Part shown: piece by piece, positions 1 to 7,694 of the stretch
How the letters are laid out: each line of letters opens with the position of its first letter
Position numbering within the stretch: the first letter of the stretch is position 1
NCBI GenBank assembly: GCA_963726665.1
Contig: CAVSDW010000024.1
Span: forward strand, 86,692-150,691
Direction: 5' to 3'
DNA length: 64,000 bases
From: RPQJ01 sp963726665
GTDB lineage: Bacteria > Pseudomonadota > Gammaproteobacteria > Steroidobacterales > Steroidobacteraceae
Position numbers and translations under genes: made by a program
The notes under the pieces: model-generated
Databases searched by the model: none
What the model was told of the DNA's origin: nothing
The model's input: the letters and a program-made list of their open reading frames with translations, nothing else

Positions 1-162
1 GTACAGCCACGCCGGCAACTGGGCAAGGGCGAGATAGAGCGGAATGGACGCGAGCGTGCCGAAGGTGCCGGGTGCGTACCGGGCGAGCCCGCTGCCGAAA
101 CCGAAGGCCAGGCAGTGGCGCCAGTCGGCGAAGACCCTGCGGTTGATTGCGAGATCGAACAT
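1..162 (-). CDS. pgpA: Phosphatidylglycerophosphatase A, N-terminal part (runs off the window)
   Basis: The 54 codons read leftward from an ATG at 162 include GFGSGLARYAPGTFGTLAS, which matches the N-terminal GFGSGL..PGT.GTL signature of PgpA. PgpA is the inner-membrane phosphatase that removes the phosphate from phosphatidylglycerophosphate to give phosphatidylglycerol. The gene is cut by the window edge, so membrane segments and active-site residues further on cannot be seen. It starts 36 bases after the stop of the aminotransferase gene on the same strand and probably closes a three-gene lipid operon. In many gammaproteobacteria pgpA follows thiL; here its neighbour is a CDP-alcohol phosphatidyltransferase plus an aminotransferase. 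Family assignment is from the motif alone. Confidence 0.8.
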   Translation of the reverse strand, partial: MFDLAINRRVFADWRHCLAFGFGSGLARYAPGTFGTLASIPLYLALAQLPAWLY

Positions 163-198
163 CGATGCGTGGCCCGACCGGTCGCGGTCCGGACCGCG

Positions 199-1347
199 TC
201 AGGCCGTGGCCGCGCGACGCAGGGCGCCCGCGTCCGCCAGCACCGCTTCGAGCGCAACCAGGAAGCCGGCGATGTCCGCGTCGGACAGCTCCCCCATCAC
301 GCTCACCTGGAAATATCGCTGCGCAAGCGGCGGCTTCGCCCCGTATACGAGGTAGCCTCGCTCGCGCACGGCGTGAAAGAAGGTGTCGAACCGGAGCGGA
401 TCGGGCACCGCGACCGTGAGGATCGAGCAGGCTTCACTGCCCTCGGCGTGACGCAGGTACGGCAGGCCGAGCCGCCGCAGCCGTGCAGCAATCGTCGCTC
501 GCCGCCGCAGGTAGGCCGCACGCCGCGCGGCGACGCCCTGTGCGAGGAGTTCGGTGACGGCACGGTCCAGCGCCACGACCAGCGGCACCGCGGGCGTGAA
601 CGGCGTCTGCGAGTTCGCCTCGATCTGCTCGTGATGACGCACGAGGTCGAGGGCGAAGCTGCGCGCTGGAAACGAGGCACGCGCGGCCAGCAGGTCGCGG
701 CGCGCCGCGACGATCGCGATGCCGGGCGCCGCGTGCATGCACTTGCCCGAAGACGTGATGCAGACATCGACCTGGTCGCGCACCAGGTCGAGGTCCTCGA
801 CTCCCGCACTCGAGGTCGCGTCCACGAAGGTCCTGAGGCCGTGCCGCCGCGCCAGCGCGCCCACCAAGCCGACCGGGTTCAACAGTCCCGACGAGGTTTC
901 GTGGTGGGTCATCGCGACGGCGGCGAACTCCGCTCCACGGCATTCGAGCATCGCAGCCTCGAGGCGCGCGAGGTCGATCGGCTGGCCGAACCCGGAATCG
1001 ACGGGCACGCAGCGCAGGCCCTGGACCCGGACGATGTCCGCGATGCGCGCGCCGAACGTGCCGTTCACCGGCACGATCACCGTTCCGCCTGGAGGGATCA
1101 GCGAAGCGCACGCCGCCTCGACCCCGGCGGTCGCGGGACCGGTGACGAATACCACGCTGTGCTCCGGGCCCGCGCCGAGGACGCTCGCGCAGTTGCGCCG
1201 CAGGCGGGCGAGGATTTTCGAGAACCGCTGGTCGCGATGCCCGATACCGCCTTCGGCGAGCGCGGCTTTCACGCCCGGCGAAAGCATGACCGGCCCCGGA
1301 CAGAGCAGGACCAGGCCCGACGCGTCCGCGGTACTGGTCGAGTTCAT
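199..1347 (-). CDS. PLP-dependent aminotransferase, class V, PhnW-like (2-aminoethylphosphonate-pyruvate transaminase type)
   Basis: A fold-type I aminotransferase of about 382 residues. Recognisable blocks are the N-terminal LLCPGPVMLSPGVKAAL, the HHETSSGLLNPVG block, FVDATSSAG (Asp that pairs with the PLP pyridine nitrogen) and SSGKCMHAAPG, where Lys should form the Schiff base. The HETSSGLLNP and SSxKCxxxxPG blocks resemble PhnW more than serine or alanine-glyoxylate aminotransferases. PhnW interconverts 2-aminoethylphosphonate and phosphonoacetaldehyde. The ATG at 1347 overlaps the TAA of the upstream CDP-alcohol phosphatidyltransferase gene by one base (TAATG), so the two are probably translationally coupled. 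No PEP mutase or phosphonate lyase is visible in the window, so the substrate is not settled; a headgroup-related role is inferred from the neighbours. Alanine-glyoxylate aminotransferase activity is the main alternative. Confidence 0.75.
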   Translation of the reverse strand: MNSTSTADASGLVLLCPGPVMLSPGVKAALAEGGIGHRDQRFSKILARLRRNCASVLGAGPEHSVVFVTGPATAGVEAACASLIPPGGTVIVPVNGTFGARIADIVRVQGLRCVPVDSGFGQPIDLARLEAAMLECRGAEFAAVAMTHHETSSGLLNPVGLVGALARRHGLRTFVDATSSAGVEDLDLVRDQVDVCITSSGKCMHAAPGIAIVAARRDLLAARASFPARSFALDLVRHHEQIEANSQTPFTPAVPLVVALDRAVTELLAQGVAARRAAYLRRRATIAARLRRLGLPYLRHAEGSEACSILTVAVPDPLRFDTFFHAVRERGYLVYGAKPPLAQRYFQVSVMGELSDADIAGFLVALEAVLADAGALRRAATA

Positions 1348-1955
1348 TACGCGGCCTTCCCGGCGAGCGCCTGCGTGTAGCGCCAGGCCGCGGTGCAGCT
1401 GAGCACGAGGCCGACACACATGCCGATCATCGCGACCGGTTGCAGGAGCGCGGCAATCCCCGCGGGGATGTCCAGCATGATCGTCACGGCCATCACCAGC
1501 ATCGACCAGTAGATGAAGCCCGTCGCCAGCTTGCCGGCGACGTGCGACTGGATCTCGAGGCCGCCCATTGCCGCGTACCGCCGCACGGTCCCCACCCAGA
1601 ATTCCCTGCCGAGGAAGATCACCAGGAATACGAACGGAAATCCGCCCGCGATCACCAGCATCGCGAGCGCGATCCCGGTGGTGTAGCTGTCGGCCGCCTG
1701 GTCGAGCATCGCGCCGAGCGCGGTCTCCTGCGAGAACCTGCGAGCGAGGTAGCCGTCGAGGTAGTCCGTCAGGCAGGCAATCGTGCCCAGCACGATCATG
1801 ACGCGCGGGTATCCGGCGAAATAGAGCAGCACCGCCGCGGTGACGCCGACGATGCGTGCCAGCGAGACGAGGTTGGGCAGTGTCGTGAGATCCGCCCGGC
1901 GGATGATCGCCATGCGCGCATCAAAGATCCCGCCCGACGATGCTTCTTCCGCCAA
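1347..1955 (-). CDS. CDP-alcohol phosphatidyltransferase (PgsA-like membrane enzyme)
   Basis: About 202 residues. The family signature D-G-x2-A-R-x8-G-x3-D-x3-D is complete in DGYLARRF...GAMLDQAAD near residues 67-90; the aspartates bind the catalytic metals. Several hydrophobic helices follow, consistent with the usual six-helix inner-membrane fold. Such enzymes transfer a phosphatidyl (or related) group from a CDP-activated donor to an alcohol, as in phosphatidylglycerophosphate synthesis. It is first in a minus-strand run with a PhnW-like aminotransferase and pgpA, which points to phospholipid headgroup synthesis. The nucleotide-activated donor and the acceptor cannot be read from sequence. 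The start at 1955 gives a slightly long N-terminus; an internal ATG at MAIIRRADLT (1913) is also possible. Confidence 0.85.
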   Translation of the reverse strand: MAEEASSGGIFDARMAIIRRADLTTLPNLVSLARIVGVTAAVLLYFAGYPRVMIVLGTIACLTDYLDGYLARRFSQETALGAMLDQAADSYTTGIALAMLVIAGGFPFVFLVIFLGREFWVGTVRRYAAMGGLEIQSHVAGKLATGFIYWSMLVMAVTIMLDIPAGIAALLQPVAMIGMCVGLVLSCTAAWRYTQALAGKAA

Positions 1956-2203
1956 TTTCCCGTACTCCGTGAGCGCACCCGCTGCACGGCGGTCGGCGCC
2001 CTTGGATATTAGCGCATCGAATGCCCCATTTCCCCCGTTCGGACGCGAGCGGGCATTCCCGAGCCGGCTGCCATCTCCCCCGGAGCCGTAACCAGCCCTC
2101 CGGCCTCGCCGGCCGGGTCCGAATACAGGCGCGTATCGGCCGGCTGCAACAGGTGTGCTGGCCGCATGTCATCTATATGATCCGGCTTTCCCCAGTTGGT
2201 TCC

Positions 2204-4015
2204 ATGTCAATGCCAGCAAGGAATGTTGCGTACGCGGACCGCGTGACGACTGAGACAGGCACCCGCACCCGTCACAAGAGGGGACTGCGCGCGGCGTACG
2301 TATCGTCCGTGATGCTGGCGACCCTGTGCCTGCTCTGCGGCGCCGCAGCGGGCGCGGCCGCGCGCCACGACGTCGTGATCCGCGGCGGCACGATCTACGA
2401 CGGCAGCGGCGGCGCGCCGTATGCGGGCGAGGTCGCGATCGACGGCGACCGCGTGAGCTACGTGGGCCCGACGCAGGGACTGCGCGGCCGTACCGTCATC
2501 GACGCACGCGGCAAGGCGGTCGCACCGGGCTTCATCAACATGCTGAGCTGGTCGAACGAGTCGCTGCTGCAGGACGGACTCGGCCAGAGCGAACTGCGTC
2601 AGGGCGTCACGCTCGAGGTCATGGGCGAAGGCGACTCGATGGGCCCGCTCAATGAGCGCATGAAGCGACAGGGTATCGAGCGTCAGGCCGACATCCACTA
2701 TCCGGTGGACTGGACCACGCTCGGCGAGTACCTCGCGAAGCTCGAGGCGCGCGGTGTTGCGCCGAACGTTGCGTCCTTCGTGGGCGCGACGACGGTGCGC
2801 GACTACGTGCTCGGCGAGCGCGACCTGCAGCCGACCGCTGCGGAGCTCCAGCAGATGCGCGGCCTGGTGCGCCAGGCCATGGAGGAAGGCGCGATGGGCG
2901 TCGGCTCCTCGCTCATCTACGCGCCCGCGAGCTACGCGAAGACGCCGGAACTGATCGCACTGGTGACCGAAGCGGGCCGTTGTGGCGGCATGTACATCAC
3001 GCACATGCGCAGCGAAGGCGATCGACTCGTCGAGGCCGTGGCGGAGACGATCGAGATCGCGCGCGCCTCGGGCGCGCCCGCGGAGATCTATCACCTCAAG
3101 GCCGCCGGTCGTGCCAACTGGGGCAAGCTCGACACCGTCGTCTCGATGGTGGACGAGGCCCGACGCGACGGCGTGCGCATCACCGCCGACATGTACACCT
3201 ACGTCCGCGGCGCCACGGGCCTCGACGCCGCGATGCCGCCCTGGGTGCAGGACGGTGGCCTCGAGTCCTGGATCGCGCGCATGCGCGATCCGGCCGTCAG
3301 GGCGCGGGTGATCACGGAAATGCGTGATCCGTCCCAGGGCTGGGAGAACCTGTATCTCCACGCCGGCGCGGAAGGAACGCTGCTGCTGGCGTTCAAGAAC
3401 CCGAAGTTGAAGCCACTCACCGGGCGCACGCTCGCATCCGTCGCAAAGGAGCGCGGCGTGTCGCCGGAAGACGCCGCCATCGATCTCGTGATCGAGGACG
3501 GCTCGCGCGTGGGCGTCGCCTACACGCTCATGTCCGAGGACAACGTGCGCCGCCAGACCGCGCTGCCCTGGATGAGCTTCGGCTCGGACGCCGAGGCGAT
3601 GGCGCCCGAGGGCGTGTTCCTGCTGTCGAACCCGCATCCGCGCGCCTACGGCAACTTCGCGCGCGTGCTCGCGCGCTACGTGCGCGAGGAACACGCGCTG
3701 ACGCTCGAGGACGCCGTGCATCGCCTGAGCGGGCTGCCTGCGCAGAACCTCTCGCTCACCGACCGCGGGCTGCTGAAGAAGGGCTACTACGCGGACGTCG
3801 TGGTCTTCGACCCCAGGACGATCCAGGACCACGCGACCTTCGAGAAGCCGCACCAGTACTCGACGGGAGTATCGGAAGTGCTGGTGAACGGCCGCCTCGC
3901 GATCAAGGCGGGCGAGCCCACGGGCGCAAAGCCCGGGCGATTCGTGCGCGGCCGCGGCTGGACCGGACGCGAGGGCGGCGGCTGCCGCGCGTCGAGCCGC
4001 GACTGGAGCTGGTGA
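2204..4015 (+). CDS. Secreted amidohydrolase, N-acyl-D-amino-acid deacylase (D-aminoacylase) family
   Basis: After a basic stretch and a hydrophobic segment (VMLATLCLLCGAAAGAAA, an export signal) the mature part begins HDVVIRGGTIYDGSGG, the beta-strand that opens amidohydrolase folds. Blocks ITHMRSEGDRLVEAV and AEIYHLKAAGRANWGKL carry the two histidines that hold the metal in D-aminoacylase, and FGSDAEAMAPEG carries the catalytic Asp. The usual first HxH is replaced by LSWS in APGFINMLSWSNES, so metal binding must differ. Members release D-amino acids from N-acyl forms; the true substrate here is unknown. Start is uncertain: ATGs at 2204, 2210 and 2312 and a GTG at 2243 are in frame and none has a strong ribosome site. 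The last dozen or so residues are encoded by a stretch repeated at 6303-6351 and look like captured repeat DNA. Confidence 0.8.
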   Translation: MSMPARNVAYADRVTTETGTRTRHKRGLRAAYVSSVMLATLCLLCGAAAGAAARHDVVIRGGTIYDGSGGAPYAGEVAIDGDRVSYVGPTQGLRGRTVIDARGKAVAPGFINMLSWSNESLLQDGLGQSELRQGVTLEVMGEGDSMGPLNERMKRQGIERQADIHYPVDWTTLGEYLAKLEARGVAPNVASFVGATTVRDYVLGERDLQPTAAELQQMRGLVRQAMEEGAMGVGSSLIYAPASYAKTPELIALVTEAGRCGGMYITHMRSEGDRLVEAVAETIEIARASGAPAEIYHLKAAGRANWGKLDTVVSMVDEARRDGVRITADMYTYVRGATGLDAAMPPWVQDGGLESWIARMRDPAVRARVITEMRDPSQGWENLYLHAGAEGTLLLAFKNPKLKPLTGRTLASVAKERGVSPEDAAIDLVIEDGSRVGVAYTLMSEDNVRRQTALPWMSFGSDAEAMAPEGVFLLSNPHPRAYGNFARVLARYVREEHALTLEDAVHRLSGLPAQNLSLTDRGLLKKGYYADVVVFDPRTIQDHATFEKPHQYSTGVSEVLVNGRLAIKAGEPTGAKPGRFVRGRGWTGREGGGCRASSRDWSW

Positions 4016-4094
4016 GTCGCGCGGCGACGTGCCGGTCTGCCGGGCCATCCTCCGGCCGACTCATGGCCGCGGCGCTCGTGAAGTCGTTGGCCGA

Positions 4095-4163
4095 TCCATC
4101 ACCCCGTATTCGCCCGGACTCGCGAATACCGACATCTCGTCCGGGCGAATACGGGGTGATGGA
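4095..4163. repeat. Hairpin repeat, cluster A copy 1 (conserved loop, reversed)
   Basis: Perfect 24-bp stem (4095-4118 with 4140-4163) around a 21-nt loop at 4119-4139 that is the reverse complement of the family core CGAGATGTCGGTATTCGCGA. The stem contains CATCACCCCGTATTCGCC and is not shared with most other copies, while the loop is. It lies in the convergent gap between the D-aminoacylase and the Asp-box protein. There is no T-tract, so it is not a typical terminator. Confidence 0.9.
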
Positions 4164-4207
4164 CCGGTCTGGTCTCGCCACTGGCGCGTCGACGGTAGCC
4201 CGGCGGG

Positions 4208-4277
4208 GTCGGACGTGCCGAGTCATCCAGGCGAGCATGTCGGTTTTCGCGAGCGTGGATGACTCGGCAGGACCGAC
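4208..4277. repeat. Hairpin repeat, cluster A copy 2
   Basis: 22-bp stem with two mismatches (4208-4229 with 4256-4277, inner part GCCGAGTCATCCA) and a 26-nt loop at 4230-4255 containing CATGTCGGTTTTCGCGAG. Inside the loop the core is flanked by direct repeats of GCGAG. The same arms recur at 6598, 11125 and 13533, so some stems come in families. Confidence 0.9.
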
Positions 4278-4312
4278 CCCACGGCTGACCACGGGCGCCA
4301 GCGTCGACGGGA

Positions 4313-4349
4313 GCTGTCCGGCCGACCCATTGAGGACCGGCCGGACAGC
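4313..4349. terminator. GC hairpin between convergent genes, possible terminator without T-tract
   Basis: An 11-bp perfect stem (GCTGTCCGGCC at 4313-4323 with GGCCGGACAGC at 4339-4349) and 15-nt loop sit just beyond the stop of the minus-strand Asp-box gene. No run of T follows on either strand, so a factor-independent terminator role is only a guess. It may be part of the repeat cluster. Confidence 0.4.
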
Positions 4350-4357
4350 GCCGTGTA

Positions 4358-6127
4358 TCAGTCAGTGCCAGTGACCCGCACCACCGCGTCCTGGTTGGGC
4401 GTCGTCGTGCCTGGATTGCCGCGGAAATCCGTCCAGACCGAGTAGCCGTTGCCGTCCTCGTCCAGGGCCACGCCGGTGTAGTCGCCGATGAAGCTGCCGG
4501 CGAACAGGATGAACGGGTTCGAGGAGACGCTGCTCAGGCGGGTCTCGCTCGCAAAGTCGTCGGTCGAGCTGCGCGCGGCGTAGTCGAGGCAGACGGGTCC
4601 CTCCGCCGGCTCGTTCAGGATCGCTCCAGTCGTGAGGCTGAGGTAGGCCGTGCCGCAGCTATTGTCTGCGTCAGTGGGAACCGGCGAATACGAACGCGTG
4701 TAATAGCCCACCATGATCCTGCCGTTCATCGCGGCAACGGTCGGGAATACCTTGTCGGCCGTGTCGCTGTTGGTCAGCACCCGCGGCGCCGTCCAGGTCA
4801 GGCCGTTGCTGGAGGTGACGAGCTTCACCTGGTTACTGGTCGGCTCGGAATTGTCGTACGCGTACGTGGGATCGTCGGTCCCGCAATTGCCCCTTCCCTG
4901 GTTGTCCGCCCAGACCATGGCGAGCTTTCCGGTCTTGGGGTCGATGGACAGCATGGGGAACGAGTTGATGCGGAACTGCTCGCCGCTCAGCGTCTGCCGT
5001 CCCTGGGCGCCGATCTGCCGCGGATAGCAGTCGAGATCGTCATAGATGCGTGCGACCTCGGTATTCGAGAAGCTCTTGCCGCCGTTCGTCGAGCGGGCAA
5101 CGATCGCGGCGTCGTGCCAATAGCCGGAATCAGGCGTCCCGCCGATGTAGGACACGTACACCGTTCCGTCCGGCGCCACCTGCGGGATCGAGCCCTGGTT
5201 GTAGGGATGCGCGGCGTCGCTGACCGGCTTCGCGCCGGACCAGCTCATGCCGCCGTCCTTAGAACTGGCGATCTGGATCGGCGATCCACCGAACTTGCCG
5301 TTCGCGGTTTGTTCGAATTTCGTCCAGCTGACCCAGACCGTGCCGTCCGGGCCGACCGTCATCCATTCCTTGTCGAAGAAGTAGTTACCCGAGGCCACGT
5401 AGGCAACCATGGTCGGGGCGCTCCAGTGCGCGCCGCCGTCGGTGGAGACGGCGACCGCAACGCCGCTGCGCACCTGGTAGTTTCCGGGCCCGGCGAAATT
5501 GCACACGAGGCCGGCGAAATACACGCGCTTGCCGTCCGGCGAGAACGCCAGCACCGGGTCGCCGCACGAGTCGAGGTTCGCGAACCGCCCGGCCCCGCCG
5601 GTGTCCTGGGTCCAGCCCGGCAGCGCGACGTTATCCCACGTCTGGCCACCATCCTTCGAGTAGTACACCGCCTGCCCATTGATGCGATATTCGTTCGCCG
5701 ACGTGACGATGTTCCGCGCGTCCGTGGGATTGACGACGATGTTGCTCTCGTTCTGCGGCTGGTAGCAGGAGGTGCCGTCGGCAAAAAAGAACTCAGTGTC
5801 ACCGACGATTGCGTCCGATTCGCCGGACGCGAAAGCGGGGTACAGGCTCGTGCTTGTGAACGGCGCGAACCTGCAGCGCGAGAAGTAGATGCCGTCGGGC
5901 GGCACCACCGGCGTCCGGGTCGCGGCACTCTCATAGTCCTGCAGCGTCCAGCGCGGCTTCTTGACGGGCGTCGGGCTGTTGACGCCGTCGAGCCCCGACG
6001 GCACGTTGCGATTGCCGGACTTGGTGGCCGCGTGAGCAGCCGGTGCGCCCAGCGAAACGCAGAGCGCGAGACAGATCGCGATCACGGAACGCGATCGGAG
6101 CGATGAAGGCATGGCGATTTCTCTCAT
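4358..6127 (-). CDS. Secreted Asp-box (BNR) beta-propeller protein, sialidase-like fold
   Basis: About 590 residues. MREIAMPSSLRSRS followed by VIAICLALCVSLGAPAAHA is a clear signal peptide with an AHA-A cleavage site. The mature part carries at least four Asp-box motifs (SxDGGxxW): SKDGGQTWDNV, STDGGAHWSAP, SKDGGMSWSGA and STNGGKSFSN, which mark blades of a six-bladed sialidase-like propeller. No arginine triad or other glycosidase catalytic set is obvious, so enzymatic activity is unproven; many such proteins are binding or structural. The ATG at 6127 is preferred because GGGGGAACGAG lies just upstream; an ATG at 6112 is the alternative. It is flanked on both sides by hairpin-repeat clusters and has no operon partner. 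Confidence 0.7.
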   Translation of the reverse strand: MREIAMPSSLRSRSVIAICLALCVSLGAPAAHAATKSGNRNVPSGLDGVNSPTPVKKPRWTLQDYESAATRTPVVPPDGIYFSRCRFAPFTSTSLYPAFASGESDAIVGDTEFFFADGTSCYQPQNESNIVVNPTDARNIVTSANEYRINGQAVYYSKDGGQTWDNVALPGWTQDTGGAGRFANLDSCGDPVLAFSPDGKRVYFAGLVCNFAGPGNYQVRSGVAVAVSTDGGAHWSAPTMVAYVASGNYFFDKEWMTVGPDGTVWVSWTKFEQTANGKFGGSPIQIASSKDGGMSWSGAKPVSDAAHPYNQGSIPQVAPDGTVYVSYIGGTPDSGYWHDAAIVARSTNGGKSFSNTEVARIYDDLDCYPRQIGAQGRQTLSGEQFRINSFPMLSIDPKTGKLAMVWADNQGRGNCGTDDPTYAYDNSEPTSNQVKLVTSSNGLTWTAPRVLTNSDTADKVFPTVAAMNGRIMVGYYTRSYSPVPTDADNSCGTAYLSLTTGAILNEPAEGPVCLDYAARSSTDDFASETRLSSVSSNPFILFAGSFIGDYTGVALDEDGNGYSVWTDFRGNPGTTTPNQDAVVRVTGTD

Positions 6128-6497
6128 GGCTCGTTCCCCCAGGATTTCTGTGTTACCGGCAGCAAGGCTGCTGCGCAGTGGTGCCGACGCGGGTATGCCC
6201 ACACAGATCGACTCCGGCTTCCCGCGGCAACCTACGTTCCACTGAATCACAACTTGCCGGCCATCGCCAGCAAATCCGCCCGACCCGACGACTTATGTAA
6301 AGCGGCCGGCGGCGGCTGCCTGGCGTCGAGCCGCGACTGGTCCTGGTAAGCCGTCGCTGCGTCGGCCCTGCCGCGGGCCGGGTCGTCGCCTGCGCCAGTC
6401 CATGACATCGGCCGGCCGAGTCACCGGGCCGACCGAACACCCGGGCCGGTCCATCGCCTCAGGCTGCGCGCCGTCAACGACAGGGCCGGTCCATCGC
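6128..6497. other. Intergenic region with copy of the repeat-cluster leader
   Basis: No convincing gene. At 6303-6351 the stretch GGCGGCTGCC..CGTCGAGCCGCGACTGG..CTGGT repeats the DNA that encodes the last residues of the D-aminoacylase (3974-4016), followed in both places by similar GCGG/GGGCC-rich DNA and then the first hairpin of a cluster. This marks a shared left boundary of clusters A and B. The upstream region of the minus-strand Asp-box gene must also lie here. Confidence 0.6.
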
Positions 6498-6499
6498 CC

Positions 6500-6547
6500 C
6501 GTTCCATCTCGACTCGCGAAAGCCGACATGCTCGTCCAGATGGAACG
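6500..6547. repeat. Hairpin repeat, cluster B copy 1 (conserved loop, reversed)
   Basis: 10-bp stem (CGTTCCATCT at 6500-6509 with AGATGGAACG at 6538-6547) and a 28-nt loop holding the reversed core (CTCGCGAAAGCCGACATG). The stem sequence is different from every other copy. The stem is shorter than in the other members, so this copy may be partly decayed. Confidence 0.8.
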
Positions 6548-6597
6548 TGACACTGGCCCGGCCTCACAGCACGACGCGTCGACCGTAGCCCGGCGGG

Positions 6598-6667
6598 GTC
6601 GGACGTGCCGAGTCATCCAGGCGAGCATGTCGGTTTTCGCGAGCGCGGATGACTGGGCAGGGCCGAC
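6598..6667. repeat. Hairpin repeat, cluster B copy 2
   Basis: Same left arm and loop as 4208-4277 (GTGCCGAGTCATCCA arm, 26-nt loop 6620-6645). The right arm has drifted, leaving about four mismatches in 22 bp. It is preceded by the same linker CCGTAGCCCGGCGGGGTCGG found ahead of the equivalent copy in cluster A. Confidence 0.85.
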
Positions 6668-6718
6668 CGCCACGGCTGACCACCGGCGCCGGCGCCAGCG
6701 TCGACGATTGCAGCCCGG

Positions 6719-6792
6719 CGGCTCGGCGTTCCGGCTTCTCCGGACGAGCATGTCGGCTTTCGCGAGTCCGGGGAAGCCGGAACGCCGAGCCG
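6719..6792. repeat. Hairpin repeat, cluster B copy 3
   Basis: 26-bp stem with one G-T wobble (6719-6744 with 6767-6792; arm CGGCGTTCCGGCTTCTCCGG) and 22-nt loop 6745-6766 containing CGAGCATGTCGGCTTTCGCG. The same arm family recurs at 11251. Confidence 0.9.
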
Positions 6793-6944
6793 GCCTTGCG
6801 TCAACCTGCTCCCAGACCGGCGTGTCGGCATGGATGCTGCGGGCGCCCATGCCACCGGGCAGCCGCAAGTGCTAATCTCGCGCCCTTTGGCGGCCAGGCG
6901 ACGACTGGCCGCCCGAACGATACCAACGATCATCGGGGGCCCCA

Positions 6945-7685
6945 ATGACACGAACTCAGATTGCCCTGTGCGCGATGCTGCTCGGCCTCGCGGCCAGGGC
7001 GGATGCATTCACGGCCGAGGAACTCGCGGCGAAGAACATCGACGCCCGGGGCGGCGCCACCGCGCTCGCCGCGGTCCAGAACGTGCGCCGCAGCGGCCAG
7101 CTCATCATCCAGGGTGGCCAGTACACCCTGGGCACCGTCGAGACGCGCCGTCGGCCGGACTCGATCCGCAGCGAGGCAACGCTGCAGGGTCTCACCCAGG
7201 TCGAGTCCTACGACGGCAAGGATGGCTGGAAGATCGACCCGTTCGGGGGCCGCAAGGACCCGGAACGCACCTCGCCCGACGACCTCAAGGGCCTGATCGA
7301 GGACGCACAGATCGGCGGCCCGCTCGAGGACTACAAGGCGCGCGGCGCGACGCTCGAGTATGCCGGCACCGAAGACATCGACGGGACGGCCGCGCACAAG
7401 CTGAAGCTCACCCAGAAGAACGGCGACGTGCAGTACGTGTACCTCGATCCGGACTACTTCCTCGAAATCCGCGTCGAGAGCCAGCGCAGTGTGCGCGGCG
7501 TGAAGAAGATCATGATCACGGACCTCGGCGAGTACGAAAAAGTCTCCGGAGTGTTCTGGGCGACCTCGATCACCAGCGGGCGCAAGGGGGACAATGACCC
7601 CGCGAAAATCCTCTACGACAAGGTCGAGGTGAACATCCCGCTGGACGCGGGGTATTTCTCCTTTCCCGTCTCCGCGAAGAACTGA
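6945..7685 (+). CDS. Exported LolA-fold-like protein (outer-membrane lipoprotein-sorting family)
   Basis: 246 residues with a short signal peptide (MTRTQIALCAMLLGLAARADA). After it, FTAEELAAKNIDARGGATALAAVQNVRRSG and the later TRRRPDSIRSEATLQG / VESYDGKDGWKIDPFGG pattern resemble the LolA/MucB-type half-barrel proteins often annotated as outer membrane lipoprotein-sorting proteins. Such folds bind acyl chains in the periplasm. The stop is only 9 bases before the ATG of the giant propeller protein, so the two form an operon, and the small protein may help that partner's export or lipid handling (inference). Start ATG 6945 is preceded by GGGGGCCCCA. Confidence 0.65.
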   Translation: MTRTQIALCAMLLGLAARADAFTAEELAAKNIDARGGATALAAVQNVRRSGQLIIQGGQYTLGTVETRRRPDSIRSEATLQGLTQVESYDGKDGWKIDPFGGRKDPERTSPDDLKGLIEDAQIGGPLEDYKARGATLEYAGTEDIDGTAAHKLKLTQKNGDVQYVYLDPDYFLEIRVESQRSVRGVKKIMITDLGEYEKVSGVFWATSITSGRKGDNDPAKILYDKVEVNIPLDAGYFSFPVSAKN

Positions 7686-7694
7686 GGGCACGCC

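Noticed and set aside
2207..4048. Long open frame of 613 codons on the minus strand opposite the D-aminoacylase
   Set aside because: It is a shadow of GC-rich codon use; it contains no protein motif, while the plus strand has clear amidohydrolase blocks.
6500..6792. Integron attC sites
   Set aside because: attC sites need conserved RYYYAAC/GTTRRRY ends; these elements conserve the loop instead, and there is no integrase or cassette-type gene.
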